Below, piece by piece: positions 53,249 to 63,825 of a DNA stretch of 64,000 nucleotides. The notes beneath the pieces were generated by a model. The model did no database searches, was not told the DNA's origin, and saw only the letters and a list, made by a program, of their open reading frames with translations. A program made the position numbers and the translations under genes. Source of the DNA: Pseudomonas lalkuanensis (GTDB taxonomy: Bacteria > Pseudomonadota > Gammaproteobacteria > Pseudomonadales > Pseudomonadaceae). Within the stretch, counting starts at the first letter, position 1; each line of letters starts with the position of its first letter. The stretch covers positions 1,096,001 to 1,160,000 of the forward strand of contig NZ_CP043311.1 in the NCBI RefSeq assembly GCF_008807375.1, read 5' to 3'.

Positions 53249-53893
53249 TCAGGATTCGGCCGGGCGCTTGACCCAGACCGGGGAGAGCTTGCCGCCGCTG
53301 CCGGTGATGTAGAGGCAGACCACTTCACCGCGCTGCAGGGAGACGGGCTTGAGGTCGCTGACCTTGCGGGTACCGTCGAACAGGGCGAGGCCGACTTTCA
53401 CCGGGTTGATCTCGCGTTCGCCGCGGCCTTGCGGTGCCACGTCCTCGACGACCGGGGTCTTGCCGTCGGCGGTCTTCAGGGTGAGTTTTGCGTCGGACAG
53501 GTTCTGCACCCGCAGCAGGGCCTTCTGCTTGTTCGTGTAAGGCGGTTCTTCCACCAGTTGAGGGTTCTTGCCGGTCTGGTTGACCAGGGTGTAGTAGCGG
53601 TCGGCTTCCAGCTTCACCGGGAGGTTGCTGCTGCCGACCTGGGCGCTGTAGTTGCCCGCCGGGAGGAACTTGAAGTCGCTGGAGCCGAGCGGCGGCACGT
53701 CGTTCAGCGCGGTGTTGCCGACGTTGATGCTGAGCTCGCTGCTGCCGGCGTTGTAGGCGCGGACGAACGCGGACCCCTTGGGTGCCTGCGGGCCGTACAG
53801 GCCACCTTCATCGGCCTGGGCCTGCAGGGCACCGAGGCCGAGCACGAGGGCGCAGGCATAAGACGTCCAGCTGCGGTTGTTCTGTCGGTTCAT
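53249..53893 (-). CDS. algF: Alginate O-acetylation protein AlgF
   Basis: Periplasmic protein needed for alginate acetylation with AlgI/J/X. 214 aa: signal peptide (SWTSYACALVLGLGALQAQA), then DEGGLYGPQAPKGSAFVRAYN, a family hallmark. ATG 53893 after GGAGGT. Confidence 0.93.
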   Translation of the reverse strand: MNRQNNRSWTSYACALVLGLGALQAQADEGGLYGPQAPKGSAFVRAYNAGSSELSINVGNTALNDVPPLGSSDFKFLPAGNYSAQVGSSNLPVKLEADRYYTLVNQTGKNPQLVEEPPYTNKQKALLRVQNLSDAKLTLKTADGKTPVVEDVAPQGRGEREINPVKVGLALFDGTRKVSDLKPVSLQRGEVVCLYITGSGGKLSPVWVKRPAES

Positions 53894-53962
53894 GAGGTGT
53901 ACCTCCATCTTCTCTCTTGATCGGGCCGGTTTCGGCCCTGTTTGCCCCTCGCGAGGGGCGAT

Positions 53963-55111
53963 TCAGTTACCCGAGCGCGAAGCCAGGCGTTCATCGCTGC
54001 CGGCGCCCTTGCGCAGGCTGGCGATCCATTCAGGGTCGAATTCGGACAGGTCGCTCAGCATCGGCAGGTAGCGTTCCGGGAACTCCCAGATCACCAGCTG
54101 CGGCGGGGCGTCCTTCAGTTCGTCGCTCTTGAGGTACTTGAGCATCGGCAGGATCGGCCCGTGGCCGTCCTCGGCGTGGTTGACCAGGTCGCGCTGCAGG
54201 GCCTGGCGCAGGGCTCCGGCGAAGTTCCACTTGTCGTTGGCGCTGTAGCTGGTGCCCACCAGCACCACCGGCACTTCGCTTTCGGCGAACAGGGCGTCCT
54301 CACCGGCGGTCCCTTCGCTCTCGCTGCGGGTGGAGCGCTTCTGCAGCTGGTCCGGAGCCGGCATCAGGTTCTCGAACAGCGGGTCCAGGGGCAGGAAGCG
54401 GGTCAGGTCGCCCTTGTAGGTATCCACGCCCTGGATATCGGTCACGTAGAGCTGCGGGTTGCCACGCAGGCTCATGGCCTCGCCCACGGCCTTGCCCAGG
54501 CTGCCGGCCACCACTTCGGCGCCCTGGGGCGTCCAGTGGGTGTCGGTGCGCAGGAACACCTGGCCCTGATTCTTGGCCTGTTCCAGGGTGGCGAGCAGGT
54601 CGGGCGCGATGATCCCGGCCTTGCGCGCGGCACCCCGGAAACGCTCGTAGAGGTCCTGGCGCAGGGCGGTCGGGGTGGCCTCGCCGAGGTACTCGGGATA
54701 GAGGCGCGACTTGGCCGGAACGATGGCCAGCAGCAGTTTCACGTCGTGCCGTTCCAGCTCGTCGCGTACCCCCTGGATCAGCGCCAGGTTGTCGCGCATG
54801 TGGCGCGCGCCGTCGGCCACCGGGTCGAACTCTTCGTCCGAGAAGAGCCAGCCGTTCTGGCCGATGACCACGCCCTGGCGGCCTTCGCCGAACAGCTTGT
54901 AGTCCAGCAGTGCCCAGAGGTTGGTGCCCAGTTGCTTGATCGGGAACTGGTCGTCGTAGCGCTTCTCGAAGGCCTGGGCCAGCTTGCCGTCCAGCACGCT
55001 GGTTTCGCTGGACACCGAGAAGCCCAGCACCCCGCGCAGGGACCACAGGCTGAGGGCCAGCAACAGGCCGGAGAAGAGCAGGATGTAGAGCAGGTTCAGG
55101 GTTCTGTTCAT
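53963..55111 (-). CDS. algJ: Alginate O-acetyltransferase AlgJ
   Basis: SGNH-like acetyl hydrolase/transferase, membrane anchored. 382 aa: N-terminal hydrophobic anchor (LLYILLFSGLLLALSLW), catalytic Asp190 and His192 (TDTHWTPQG) and Ser288 (GTSYS). ATG 55111 preferred over in-frame GTG 55123. algI stop lies just upstream. Confidence 0.94.
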   Translation of the reverse strand: MNRTLNLLYILLFSGLLLALSLWSLRGVLGFSVSSETSVLDGKLAQAFEKRYDDQFPIKQLGTNLWALLDYKLFGEGRQGVVIGQNGWLFSDEEFDPVADGARHMRDNLALIQGVRDELERHDVKLLLAIVPAKSRLYPEYLGEATPTALRQDLYERFRGAARKAGIIAPDLLATLEQAKNQGQVFLRTDTHWTPQGAEVVAGSLGKAVGEAMSLRGNPQLYVTDIQGVDTYKGDLTRFLPLDPLFENLMPAPDQLQKRSTRSESEGTAGEDALFAESEVPVVLVGTSYSANDKWNFAGALRQALQRDLVNHAEDGHGPILPMLKYLKSDELKDAPPQLVIWEFPERYLPMLSDLSEFDPEWIASLRKGAGSDERLASRSGN

Positions 55112-55123
55112 GGTCGGCTCCAC

Positions 55124-56617
55124 TCAGAACTGGAAGTACAGGAAGGGCGAGAAGCTCTGCGCCGAGAGCTTCAGCACCGAGGCGGTGAACAGCAGCAGCA
55201 CGGCAGCGTGGAAGGCGAGGGCGCCGAGCTTCACGCGGCTGGCGGCGAGGGTGGCGCTGCCGTCTGCATGGATGGCGATGCCGTCGTCCTCATCGCGGGC
55301 CTTCGCCTTGGGCGCGCCGGCCAGCGGCTGGGCGTAGAACTGGCGGATGCCGAAGATGGCCAGCACCACGTAGGCCAGCACCAGGGTGGCGATCTGCAGG
55401 CTGGTGAGCTGGGCGCGGTTGAGCTCGGAAAGGCTCCAGTCACCGAAGCTGAACATGGCCGCGTACATGCGCCAGGCCACGTCCAGGTTCTCGGCGCGGA
55501 AGATCACCCAGCCGATCACCACCAGCAGGAAGGTGAGGGCCCACTTCAGCGGGTTGAGTGCACGCGGCGCGGCGTTCACACCCAGGGCGCGCTCGATGGC
55601 CAGCCAGGCACCGTGCCAGGCGCCCCAGATGATGTAGGTGAAGTTGGCGCCGTGCCACAGACCGCCCAGCAGCATGGTGAGGAACAGGTTGCGGTAGGTC
55701 TGGAAGGTGCCGCCACGGTTGCCGCCCAGGCTGATGTACAGGTAGTCCCGCAGCCAGGTGGACAGGCTGATGTGCCAGCGCCGCCAGAACTCGGTGATGG
55801 ACTGGCTGATGTACGGCTGGTTGAAGTTCTCCATGAAGCGGAAGCCCATCATCAGGCCGAGGCCGATGGCCATGTCGCTGTAGCCGGAGAAGTCGAAGTA
55901 CAGCTGCGCGGTGTAGGCCAGCGCGCCGAGCCAGGCATCCCCCGTGGTCGGGTCGGAGAGGGCGAAGCAGTGGTCGGCGATCGGCGCGATGCTGTCGGCG
56001 ATGAAAACCTTCTTGATGAAGCCCTGCATGAAGCGCGTGCAGCCCTCGGCGAACTTGTCCACCGTGTGGGTGCGGTGATTGAACTGGTCCACCAGGTCGC
56101 GGAAGCGCAGAACCGGGCCGGCGATCAGGTGCGGGAAGATCGCCACGAAGGCCGCGAAGTCGATCAGGTTGTGCGTCGCCGGGGTGTCACCGCGATAGAC
56201 GTCGATGATGTAGCTGATGGACTCGAAGACGTAGAAGGAGATCCCGATCGGCAGCAGGATGTGCGTGAGCACGAAGGGCTCCATGCCGAACGAGGTGATG
56301 ATGGCGTTGAGGCTGTCGACGCCGAAGTTGGCGTACTTGAAGTAGCCGAGGACGCAGAGGTCCACCACCACGCCTAGGATCAGCCATTTCTGTGCCGTCC
56401 TGGTGCGCACGCCGGCCGCGCCTATGCGCAGGCCGATCCAGTAGTTGAACACCGTGACGGCGGCGAACAGCGCGAGGAAGTCGATGCGCCACCAGGCGTA
56501 GAAGATGTAGCTGGCGACCAGCAACAGCAGGTTTCTGTAGCGTGTCCCGACCAGGTAGTACAAGCCGAGGAAAGTCGGCAGGAACAGGAACAGGAACACG
56601 TTTGAAGAAAAGACCAT
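55124..56617 (-). CDS. algI: Alginate O-acetyltransferase AlgI (MBOAT)
   Basis: Multi-spanning MBOAT that moves acetyl groups across the inner membrane for AlgJ/X. 497 aa, slightly shorter than the about 520 of P. aeruginosa, the difference lying in a shorter C-terminal cytoplasmic loop. MBOAT signature with catalytic His in LLGGLWHGANFTYIIWG and preceding EFWRRWHISLSTWLRDY. Starts ATG 56617. Confidence 0.95.
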   Translation of the reverse strand: MVFSSNVFLFLFLPTFLGLYYLVGTRYRNLLLLVASYIFYAWWRIDFLALFAAVTVFNYWIGLRIGAAGVRTRTAQKWLILGVVVDLCVLGYFKYANFGVDSLNAIITSFGMEPFVLTHILLPIGISFYVFESISYIIDVYRGDTPATHNLIDFAAFVAIFPHLIAGPVLRFRDLVDQFNHRTHTVDKFAEGCTRFMQGFIKKVFIADSIAPIADHCFALSDPTTGDAWLGALAYTAQLYFDFSGYSDMAIGLGLMMGFRFMENFNQPYISQSITEFWRRWHISLSTWLRDYLYISLGGNRGGTFQTYRNLFLTMLLGGLWHGANFTYIIWGAWHGAWLAIERALGVNAAPRALNPLKWALTFLLVVIGWVIFRAENLDVAWRMYAAMFSFGDWSLSELNRAQLTSLQIATLVLAYVVLAIFGIRQFYAQPLAGAPKAKARDEDDGIAIHADGSATLAASRVKLGALAFHAAVLLLFTASVLKLSAQSFSPFLYFQF

Positions 56618-56679
56618 CCGAGTCTCTCCGGTTAACGTTTGATTTCAGTCCCGCCATGTTGGGGCGGGGGCGTATTTCT

Positions 56680-56789
56680 CCCCTCTCCCCCTGGGAGAGG
56701 GGCCGGGGCGGGCCGCGTTCGGATGAGGGGGCTGAACTCCGTGCCGAGGCCAATTCCCCTCACCCCAACCCTCTCCCTCAGGGAGAGGG
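56680..56789. repeat. Two GGGAGAGGG palindromes inserted between algL and algI
   Basis: CCCCTCTCCC (56680-56689), CCT, GGGAGAGGGG (56693-56702), and CCCTCTCCC (56769-56777), TCA, GGGAGAGGG (56781-56789). Both stems are perfect. They fill the 189-nt gap between algL (stop at 56807) and algI (ATG 56617); most other gaps in this operon are 11-16 nt. Same family as 45975-46020. Confidence 0.75.
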
Positions 56790-56806
56790 GGCTGTCCGGG
56801 TGCGGG

Positions 56807-57904
56807 TCAACTTCCCCCCTCCTTCTTCGGGTGAAAGACCTGGGTCACGTCCCCGCCGAGGCGGAAGGTCTTGTAGGGGCCCATCTCGTCCTTGCGTTCG
56901 AGGGTTTCCGACGAGCACTGGTAGAGCGAGCACCAGGGCTCCAGCCAGGAGAACTTGCTGTGTTTCTTCAGCTCGCTCATGTCCTGGTCCTTGCCGGTCT
57001 TGTCGCTGAAGTCGTCCTGGTCATCCACGCCGGCCAGCACCTTCTCGCCGAGGCGGCGCAGTGCGCCGTCGTTCTCCTCGCGCAGGTCCACGCCGTTGGC
57101 CTGGGCGAAGCTGGCGATCATCGCCAGCGGCGGCAGGCTGTAGTTGTGGTAGGCCAGGGCGCGCTGGCGGCGCTTGAGTTCGTTGGGCAGGAAACCGTCC
57201 TCGTCCACCTGGCCGGCGGCCACGCGGAACTGCGCTACCGACCAGTCGAAGAGGTCCTGGCGGTTGGTCGCAACCGCGGTGGCCATCACCGACCAGGCGG
57301 CCCAGTAGGAGTGGTTGTTGATCCGCTTCAGCGGCAGGTCGCTCCAGTCGTGCACCACCTGGTCGGCCAGGTGCGAGAACCAGGATTCGATCACCCGGGT
57401 CTGCGCGGCGTAGGGCGCCAGCGGCTGCGACTCGGAGAACTTCAGGCGCAGGTAGGCCGAAGCCATGCTGCCCAGCGCCCACTTGCGCATCGACTTGCCG
57501 GTGTGGTTGTACTCGCTGCTCAGCAGGGCGTTGGCCCGGGCCCAGCTATCCAGCCATTGCAGGGTGCATTCGAGCTGGGTGCGCTGGCCCTTGCGCATGT
57601 AGTCCGTGACCATCTTGCTGACGCCGCGCTCCATCTCGGTGATGGCGGCGGTCTTCTCGCGGAAGGCCTTCTCCGCTGCCGGGTTGAGCGTGGAGCGGGC
57701 CTTGTCGGAGCCTTCGTACTTGCTGCGGAACTCCAGTTTGGCGGTATAGGGCGCCGGCGGCGCCTTGCAGGTGCCGCCGGATTTGGCATCGCCCGCGACC
57801 GGTGCGAAATAGCCTTTGGGCGGCACCAGGTCGGCGGCATGGGCCTGCCCTGCGAGCAGCATGCCCGCGAGCAGGGGAGCGATCAGCCAGTGTCTGGTGT
57901 TCAT
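56807..57904 (-). CDS. algL: Alginate lyase AlgL
   Basis: Periplasmic family-5 mannuronate lyase that clears misdirected polymer. 365 aa: signal ending AHA (residue 23), catalytic motif NNHSYW (Asn196, Asn197, His198), then [13 protein letters not shown] 57904. Confidence 0.95.
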   Translation of the reverse strand: MNTRHWLIAPLLAGMLLAGQAHAADLVPPKGYFAPVAGDAKSGGTCKAPPAPYTAKLEFRSKYEGSDKARSTLNPAAEKAFREKTAAITEMERGVSKMVTDYMRKGQRTQLECTLQWLDSWARANALLSSEYNHTGKSMRKWALGSMASAYLRLKFSESQPLAPYAAQTRVIESWFSHLADQVVHDWSDLPLKRINNHSYWAAWSVMATAVATNRQDLFDWSVAQFRVAAGQVDEDGFLPNELKRRQRALAYHNYSLPPLAMIASFAQANGVDLREENDGALRRLGEKVLAGVDDQDDFSDKTGKDQDMSELKKHSKFSWLEPWCSLYQCSSETLERKDEMGPYKTFRLGGDVTQVFHPKKEGGS

Positions 57905-57920
57905 GGGAACCTCCTCTTCC

Positions 57921-59342
57921 TCACTCGGCGTTGGCCGTGAGGTTGCCGCCGCCCTTGCCGGGACGCGCGCAGACGCTGACGTCGACGCTGAGTTCCTGGG
58001 GCATGGGTTCGGGGCTGTGGACTTCCAGGGCGAGCATGTTCAGGTCGGCCCAGTCCGCTTCATTGCGCAGCTCGAAGGCGTAGCGCCCGCCGGTATCGAT
58101 GCGGTCGCTCTGTTCCAGCTTGAAGTTTTCGCGACGGCCGTTGAGGTACCAGACCGTGGTCTTCAACTCGTGGATGGACGGATCGCTGAGGCGCAGGTCC
58201 ACCTGGTAGTCGCGGCCGCGCAGGGGCAGGCCGTTGCTGTTGACCAGCACCTCGTTGGCGCCGGGCTTGAGCTTGATCTTGTTCTTCAGCACCTTGGTCC
58301 GGCCTTCGCAGCCGTTGTTCACCATCGGCACCGCCTGGCGGTAGAAGCTCGCCTGGGCCATGTCGTAGTGGGTGGCGAATTCCCAGATCAGCACCTTCGG
58401 CGTGTTCTCGTGGAATTCCTTGCTGCTCATGTACTGCATCAGCGCGCTTTCGAAGCCGCCGCCGCTGACCGCCATGTTGAGCACCTCGGCGCCGCTGTGC
58501 TGTTGCAGGAAGCCGGCGAAGTTGTAGGCCGGGCCGCTGTTACTGGTGCCAACCAGGACCACCTGCGGGTTGGACTCGTCGCCGAACAGGCTGTCGCCGC
58601 TGCCGCCGTCGCCCGCGGCTTCGGTCTCGTAGCGGTCGACATACTGGGTCGCGTAGCCATTGCCGCAGAACTGCGCCGCGGTCTTGTGCAAGGTGCCGGC
58701 CTTGGGCAGCAGGCCCACCACCTTGCTCTCGTATTCCTTCTTCGGGATGTCGCCGAAGGCGGGGATCTGCTTCAGGGTCTCGGCCACCAGCTTGGCGGTG
58801 CGGTCGGCACCGGCCGGCGTCCAGTGGTGGTCGGCCTTGAAGTAGTAGTCGGTGTCCACGCCCTTCTCGTCGAACAGCGGCGAGAGGTCGGTTACCCAGA
58901 TACCGGCCTTGCGGAATTGGTCCACGGCGGCGAGGTAGTTCTTCTTCGCCAGTTCGTAGTTGAAGTGAGCCTTCTCTTCCGGGGTCAGCTTCTCGCGGTC
59001 GATCAGGCCACGGGTGGGCTGGTAGACCACCATCAGCTCGACGCCCTTGGCCTTGAGCGCATCGCGCAGGCGCTTCAACTGGCTCCAGCCGAACTGCGAG
59101 GTACCGAAGTCGGTACGCAGGTCGTACTGGGTACGGAACAGCCAGTCGCCCTGTCCCTGCACCAGGGTGGTGAAGAAACTCAGGTACTTGGTGTTGTAGT
59201 TGGCCGGATTCTGCGCCGCGGCACAGAGCGGGCCGGTTGCCTGCACGCTGTACTCGGGCGCCGCTTGCGCGCCCTGGGCGGCGGCCAGCAGGGCGGCAGC
59301 CAGGGCGGAGGGGGTGAACCACTTGCGGGATAGTCTGGTCAT
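57921..59342 (-). CDS. algX: Alginate acetyltransferase/periplasmic scaffold AlgX
   Basis: Adds acetyl groups to mannuronate and binds the polymer. 473 aa: signal ([16 protein letters not shown]), SGNH residues Asp171/His173 ([10 protein letters not shown]) and Ser267 (GTSNSG), C-terminal carbohydrate-binding domain. ATG 59342, 11 nt after algG. The frame upstream of it is antisense-like and not coding. Confidence 0.95.
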   Translation of the reverse strand: MTRLSRKWFTPSALAAALLAAAQGAQAAPEYSVQATGPLCAAAQNPANYNTKYLSFFTTLVQGQGDWLFRTQYDLRTDFGTSQFGWSQLKRLRDALKAKGVELMVVYQPTRGLIDREKLTPEEKAHFNYELAKKNYLAAVDQFRKAGIWVTDLSPLFDEKGVDTDYYFKADHHWTPAGADRTAKLVAETLKQIPAFGDIPKKEYESKVVGLLPKAGTLHKTAAQFCGNGYATQYVDRYETEAAGDGGSGDSLFGDESNPQVVLVGTSNSGPAYNFAGFLQQHSGAEVLNMAVSGGGFESALMQYMSSKEFHENTPKVLIWEFATHYDMAQASFYRQAVPMVNNGCEGRTKVLKNKIKLKPGANEVLVNSNGLPLRGRDYQVDLRLSDPSIHELKTTVWYLNGRRENFKLEQSDRIDTGGRYAFELRNEADWADLNMLALEVHSPEPMPQELSVDVSVCARPGKGGGNLTANAE

Positions 59343-59353
59343 GGGCGGATACC

Positions 59354-60913
59354 TCAGTCCTGGAGCTCGGCCTGGCTTTCGACGGGGTCGATCAGCACCG
59401 CCTTCTTGCGGCGCACCATCAGGTCGAGGATTTCGTCCTGTTTTTCGCCGAGTACACCGGCGAAGCTGATGCCGGTGGATTTGCTCGGGGCGAGCAACTC
59501 GACGCGGTAAAGCTCGACCGACAGCGGCGAGTCGATGGAAAGGGGGCTGGAACCGTTCCCGGCGAGCTTGCCGCCCACCACGATCAGCGAGACCTTGGTG
59601 TCGAAGGGGTCGAGCTTGACGTTCCGGTCGGTGTTGGAGAGGTCCTTGATGTGGCCGTACACGCCGGTCAGGCCGTTGGCCGCCGAGAGGTTCTCGTACA
59701 GGCGGATGTTCACGCTGTTGCGCACGCGGATGCCGTGGCGCTGGTTGCTGAGGATCTTGTTGCCCCACAGCAGGTTGTTCGAGCTCTCGTAGAGGGTGAT
59801 GCCGTCGGAATGGTTCTGGTAGACCTCGTTCCAGGCCACGAGATTGTTCACCGAGTTACGGTCGATGACGATGCCCGAGAGCTTGTTGTCGTAGGTCTTG
59901 TTGTGAACGATCCAGCTGTCGTCCACCTCGCGGGAGATGATGATCCCGTGCTTCTTCTTGGTCCCGAAGACGGTGTTGTGGGCGATGAGCAGCCGCTTCG
60001 AGCGGTCGTGGGGGTCGATGCCGTAGACGATGTTGTCGCGGTAGGTGTTGCCCTTGATGACCACGTTTTCGGCTTCGAAGCAGTAGAAGCCGTACCAGTG
60101 GTCGATGAACTCGGAATCCAGCAGCCAGCCGGTGGGGGCGGCGCGCTTCAGGCGCTTGGCCTGGCCGGGCGTGTACTGGGTGATGGAGACGCCGTAGGAC
60201 TTGGAGTTGTCGTAGCCGAGGCTGGTGACCTTGCTGCCGACGATATACAGCTCGCTGCCGCCCCAGGACACCAGGAACGGACGGAATTCCTCGGGCTTCT
60301 GGAACCAGGCCGGTGACTTGTTCTTTTCGTTCCAGGCGGTGAGCTGGGTACCGGTGACGAACAGCTTGCCGTCGTTGACCAGGAAGGCGCCGCGCTCCTG
60401 GGAGAGGCGGAAGTCCCTGGTCTCCTTGCCGATCTGCAGGCTCGCGCCCTGGGCCACCACCAGCGGCAGGCGGGCGAGGTACACGCCCGGCTCGGTCTCG
60501 CTGAACTGGCTGTCGGGCAGGGCCTTGGCCAGGTCTTCCGGCGTCACGTAGCCGCCCTCGACGAAGATCGCCTGGGGCATGCCCTGCTGGCGCCGGACCC
60601 ATTCGCGCAGACGCTCGTTACCGCCGATGAAGTCCTTCAGCGCATCCTGCTGGAGCATCCGCCGGACCACCACGTGGCCACGGGTGCTGCGATCGATCTT
60701 CGCTTCCACGGCCTCGGCGGTGTAGCCGGTCATGTCCGGCAGCTTGGGCGTGTCCAGGTGCAACTGCTCGACGGGCGCGGTGAGCACCTTGTAGTTCTTG
60801 ATCGGCTTGAGTTGCTGGGTCAGTTCCTCGCCCTGGACCCAGGGCGAGGCGAACTGCAGGGCGCCGAGAATGACGCCTCCCGCCAGCAGTGTGGTTCCCA
60901 TGCCACGTTTCAT
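59354..60913 (-). CDS. algG: Mannuronan C5-epimerase AlgG
   Basis: Converts mannuronate to guluronate in the polymer. 519 aa, right-handed beta helix with the DPHD catalytic motif (DNIVYGIDPHDRSKRL) and conserved NHSDGITLYES, NSVNIRLYENL. ATG 60913 follows AGGGAGG; an ATG at 60943 overlaps algE and has no SD. N-terminal hydrophobic signal (TTLLAGGVILGALQFASPW). Confidence 0.95.
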   Translation of the reverse strand: MKRGMGTTLLAGGVILGALQFASPWVQGEELTQQLKPIKNYKVLTAPVEQLHLDTPKLPDMTGYTAEAVEAKIDRSTRGHVVVRRMLQQDALKDFIGGNERLREWVRRQQGMPQAIFVEGGYVTPEDLAKALPDSQFSETEPGVYLARLPLVVAQGASLQIGKETRDFRLSQERGAFLVNDGKLFVTGTQLTAWNEKNKSPAWFQKPEEFRPFLVSWGGSELYIVGSKVTSLGYDNSKSYGVSITQYTPGQAKRLKRAAPTGWLLDSEFIDHWYGFYCFEAENVVIKGNTYRDNIVYGIDPHDRSKRLLIAHNTVFGTKKKHGIIISREVDDSWIVHNKTYDNKLSGIVIDRNSVNNLVAWNEVYQNHSDGITLYESSNNLLWGNKILSNQRHGIRVRNSVNIRLYENLSAANGLTGVYGHIKDLSNTDRNVKLDPFDTKVSLIVVGGKLAGNGSSPLSIDSPLSVELYRVELLAPSKSTGISFAGVLGEKQDEILDLMVRRKKAVLIDPVESQAELQD

Positions 60914-60942
60914 GGCTGTTCCTCCCTTGCGCCCAATGCCCA

Positions 60943-62388
60943 TCAGAAGCGCCAGATGAAGTCGACGAAGGCGCGGTGCATTACCGAATCGGTGCCGCTG
61001 GCATAGGCATCGCCGGGCTTGAACACGCCGCCACGGAAGCGCACCAGGGCCGAGCGTTCGTCCAGGTGTTCGGCCATGGAAGCCGGCAGCAGGCCCTGCT
61101 TGAAGTAGCGGGTGACTACCAGGTCCATCTCCTGGCCGATGTCTTTCTCGCCGTCTTCCAGCGGCGCGATGATTCCGCTCTGGCCGACGTCCTGGTTGTC
61201 GTCCACGCGCCAGAAGCGGTGGTAGACGACGCTCGCGTCGTAGTCCTCGCCCATCTGCCAGGAGGTGAAGGCGGTGGCCACTTGCAGGTTGCTCAGCTCG
61301 CCGCGGAAGGCTTCACCGAAGCGGTGCATGCGCGACTCGGTGCCGGTGAAGTTGGAGCGGTTGCTCTCAAGGCCGGTCTGGCGGAACTGCTCGGAGCTGT
61401 CGTTATCGCCACCGCCGCTGCTGCGGGCGTAGGCGCCGCCGACTTTCCACTGGTCATCGATGTTCCAGCGCAGGCCGAGGTCCACCGCCCAGGCGTCCAC
61501 GTCGACATTGCGCTTGCCGCTGGCGATGTTCTGGTTGCCCACGGGCGTCTGCTGCAGCTCGTCCACGTCGCCGGTCAGCCAGGTGGCCTGGGCCCAGTAG
61601 TTGAGCGGCAGGGTGGAGCGGCGGTCGAAGAAGCCGCCATCGGCTTCCAGGCCCAGCCAGGTCAGGTCGCCGGTGGTGCGCTTGTCCAGTTCATCCACTT
61701 CCTCGCCGACGTTGGGCAGGTCGCCGTCGTCGCGGCTGTGGTGAAGCTTGGCGCCGACCCAGTGGCCCGGGCGCCATTGGGTGGAGATGTCGCCGAAGAA
61801 GTGCTGGCGGTCCTCGTCTTCCGGGGCCAGTTCGTCAATGTCGGTGCGGTATTCGCTGAAGCGCTCGGCGACGCCGGCGTGGGCGCGCAGCAAGGTGGTG
61901 TCGAAGCTCCAGCGCAGGGCTTCGATGTTGGTGTCCCACCAGGTGCCTTCCTCGCTGCGGACGCGCTGGCGGCCGAAGCGCAGGTGCTCGCCGGGGTAGG
62001 CGGTGAGGCCGCCGTAGTCGACCCAGAACTCGCGCATGGCCAGGTAGCTCTTGTCCGGCTCGCGGCCGTTGTTGCGCTGGCCGGCGTCGGCTTCGATATC
62101 GCTGGATTCCAGGGTGTCGGTTTCGACGATGTCGGTGGCGGTGACCGCCTGGCCCATGGCGAAGGCGCTCCACTGCCCGCGCTCGCCGTAGACCCAGGGG
62201 CGCAGGTCGAGACCGATACCGTTCACGTCGCCACCATCGCGGGTACCGAGGTCGCGGTCGTCTTCCGATTGGGCGGTGATCTTCACGTCCAGCCCGAAGT
62301 TCTTGCCGTCGGGTTCGGCAGCGTGGGCGATGCTTGCGGCCAGCAGCGACAGGCCGAGGCCTGCCTTGATCCAGGGGGTCTTGTTCAT
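60943..62388 (-). CDS. algE: Alginate outer-membrane export porin AlgE
   Basis: 18-stranded outer-membrane beta-barrel for alginate secretion. 481 aa: signal ([18 protein letters not shown]), then alternating beta strands rich in aromatic and acidic residues, ending [13 protein letters not shown] with terminal Phe. ATG 62388 gives NKTPWIKAG; a start 66 nt upstream would be in the algK end. Confidence 0.94.
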   Translation of the reverse strand: MNKTPWIKAGLGLSLLAASIAHAAEPDGKNFGLDVKITAQSEDDRDLGTRDGGDVNGIGLDLRPWVYGERGQWSAFAMGQAVTATDIVETDTLESSDIEADAGQRNNGREPDKSYLAMREFWVDYGGLTAYPGEHLRFGRQRVRSEEGTWWDTNIEALRWSFDTTLLRAHAGVAERFSEYRTDIDELAPEDEDRQHFFGDISTQWRPGHWVGAKLHHSRDDGDLPNVGEEVDELDKRTTGDLTWLGLEADGGFFDRRSTLPLNYWAQATWLTGDVDELQQTPVGNQNIASGKRNVDVDAWAVDLGLRWNIDDQWKVGGAYARSSGGGDNDSSEQFRQTGLESNRSNFTGTESRMHRFGEAFRGELSNLQVATAFTSWQMGEDYDASVVYHRFWRVDDNQDVGQSGIIAPLEDGEKDIGQEMDLVVTRYFKQGLLPASMAEHLDERSALVRFRGGVFKPGDAYASGTDSVMHRAFVDFIWRF

Positions 62389-62450
62389 GTGCGTTTCATC
62401 TCTCTCGTTCCGCGAGCCCCGCTTTTCGCGCTGGAGCTGCGGATGGGAAT

Positions 62451-63812
62451 TCAAAGGCTGCTCATCTGGGTGCCTGGAACCGCGGCGCCGCGGGCTGCGC
62501 GTTCTTCACGCAGCAGTTGCTCGGCGCGCGCGCGGTCGGCCGGTGGCAGTTGCTGCGCCACCTGCTGTGCCAGTTCCTGGGCCTGCGGCGTGTTCTTGGG
62601 CAGGGCCAGCTGGCTGAAGACGTAGGCATTGACCAGGTTGCGCTGGACGCCCTTGCCCTGGACGTACATCTGGCCGAGGGCGAAGTCGGCGTTGATCTGG
62701 CCGTTGCGGGCGGCACTCAGCAGCCGCTCGAGGGCCTTCTGCGGATCGATTTCTCCCAGGTAGCCGCGCAGGTAGATCTGCCCCAGCAGGTAATTGGCGC
62801 GGGGTTCGCTCGGCGCGGCGTTCAGCAGGTGCTCCTCGGCCTTCTTCGGGTCCAGCGGCACCAGCTTGCCTTCGTAGTAGAGGCGTCCCAGCAGCAGTTC
62901 GGCCTGGGGGAGGGACGCGGCGCGGCCTTTCTCCAGATAACCCAGCAGCTGTTCGGTATCGCCCTGGCCCGGGTAGTCGTAGAGCAGCTTGGCCAGGCTG
63001 ACCCAGGCGGCGGGGTAGGTGGGCGCCACGGCTTCCAGGAGCTCCTTGGCCTTGCCGTCGTCCGGCTTGCCAAGGTCGGCGTCGGCCAGCACGTTGGCCA
63101 CCGAGTCCACGCGCTGGGCCGGAATGCGCCCGGTGCGGTAGCCGGCCATCATCTGCTCCAGCAGCTTCTGCTGGGCATCGGCGTTGCCCTGCTTCTGGTA
63201 GACGGTGGCCAGTTCGACGTAGCAGACATCGGCCTGGGCCAGGTTGCGGGTGCAGATCTGTTCGATCTCGCCCAGGTGCTGATCGTAGGTGCCCTGGGTG
63301 CGATAGAAGAGGATCTGCGCCAGCTCGGCCTGGGTGTGGCCCTCGGCACGCCACTTGGCGATGCGCGCCGGCACGTTCACCTCGGGGAAGTCCTGCGGGT
63401 ACTGCAGGTAGAGCATCACCAGCGGCAGCAGGCTGCTTTCTTCTCCGGCGGCGAAGGACTCTTCCAGCAGCTGCGCGGTCTCGCGGCGCTCGGCCGGGCT
63501 CAGCTCGGCCTTGCGTGCCAGCAGCTTGCCCAGGCGCGCCTTGGCGCGGGGCGACTGGTCCATGGCCTGGCGATAGGTCTGCTCGGCCTTGGCGAGCTGT
63601 TCAGGGTCGCCGCTGGCCACCTGCAGGTCGGCCAGGCCGACAGCAGCGTCGGCATAGCCGAGATCGGCCAACTGGCGGAAGTTCTGCTCGGCGGTGGCGT
63701 TGTCACCGCTCTTCAGGGCTTCGCGGGCGAGGCGCTCGTCGGGCAGGCCGGCGCAGCCGGCCAGGGCGACGGCGGCGGCCAGCAGCAGAACGGGAGTAGC
63801 GTGATGGGCCAT
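62451..63812 (-). CDS. algK: Alginate biosynthesis lipoprotein AlgK
   Basis: Outer-membrane lipoprotein that scaffolds AlgE and AlgX. 453 aa: lipobox LAGC (Cys20), then Sel1-like/TPR repeats, for example [19 protein letters not shown] and [16 protein letters not shown]. 13 nt after alg44. Confidence 0.94.
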   Translation of the reverse strand: MAHHATPVLLLAAAVALAGCAGLPDERLAREALKSGDNATAEQNFRQLADLGYADAAVGLADLQVASGDPEQLAKAEQTYRQAMDQSPRAKARLGKLLARKAELSPAERRETAQLLEESFAAGEESSLLPLVMLYLQYPQDFPEVNVPARIAKWRAEGHTQAELAQILFYRTQGTYDQHLGEIEQICTRNLAQADVCYVELATVYQKQGNADAQQKLLEQMMAGYRTGRIPAQRVDSVANVLADADLGKPDDGKAKELLEAVAPTYPAAWVSLAKLLYDYPGQGDTEQLLGYLEKGRAASLPQAELLLGRLYYEGKLVPLDPKKAEEHLLNAAPSEPRANYLLGQIYLRGYLGEIDPQKALERLLSAARNGQINADFALGQMYVQGKGVQRNLVNAYVFSQLALPKNTPQAQELAQQVAQQLPPADRARAEQLLREERAARGAAVPGTQMSSL

Positions 63813-63825
63813 GGCGGTGCCCTCC

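Noticed and set aside
53942..56377. An 811-codon open frame antisense to algJ and algI
   Set aside because: It runs opposite two well-recognised genes, is rich in His/Gln/Glu/Arg repeats typical of shadows, and lacks an SD.
60889..62625. Long plus-strand frame antisense to algE
   Set aside because: Shadow of the beta-barrel gene with no domain or SD.
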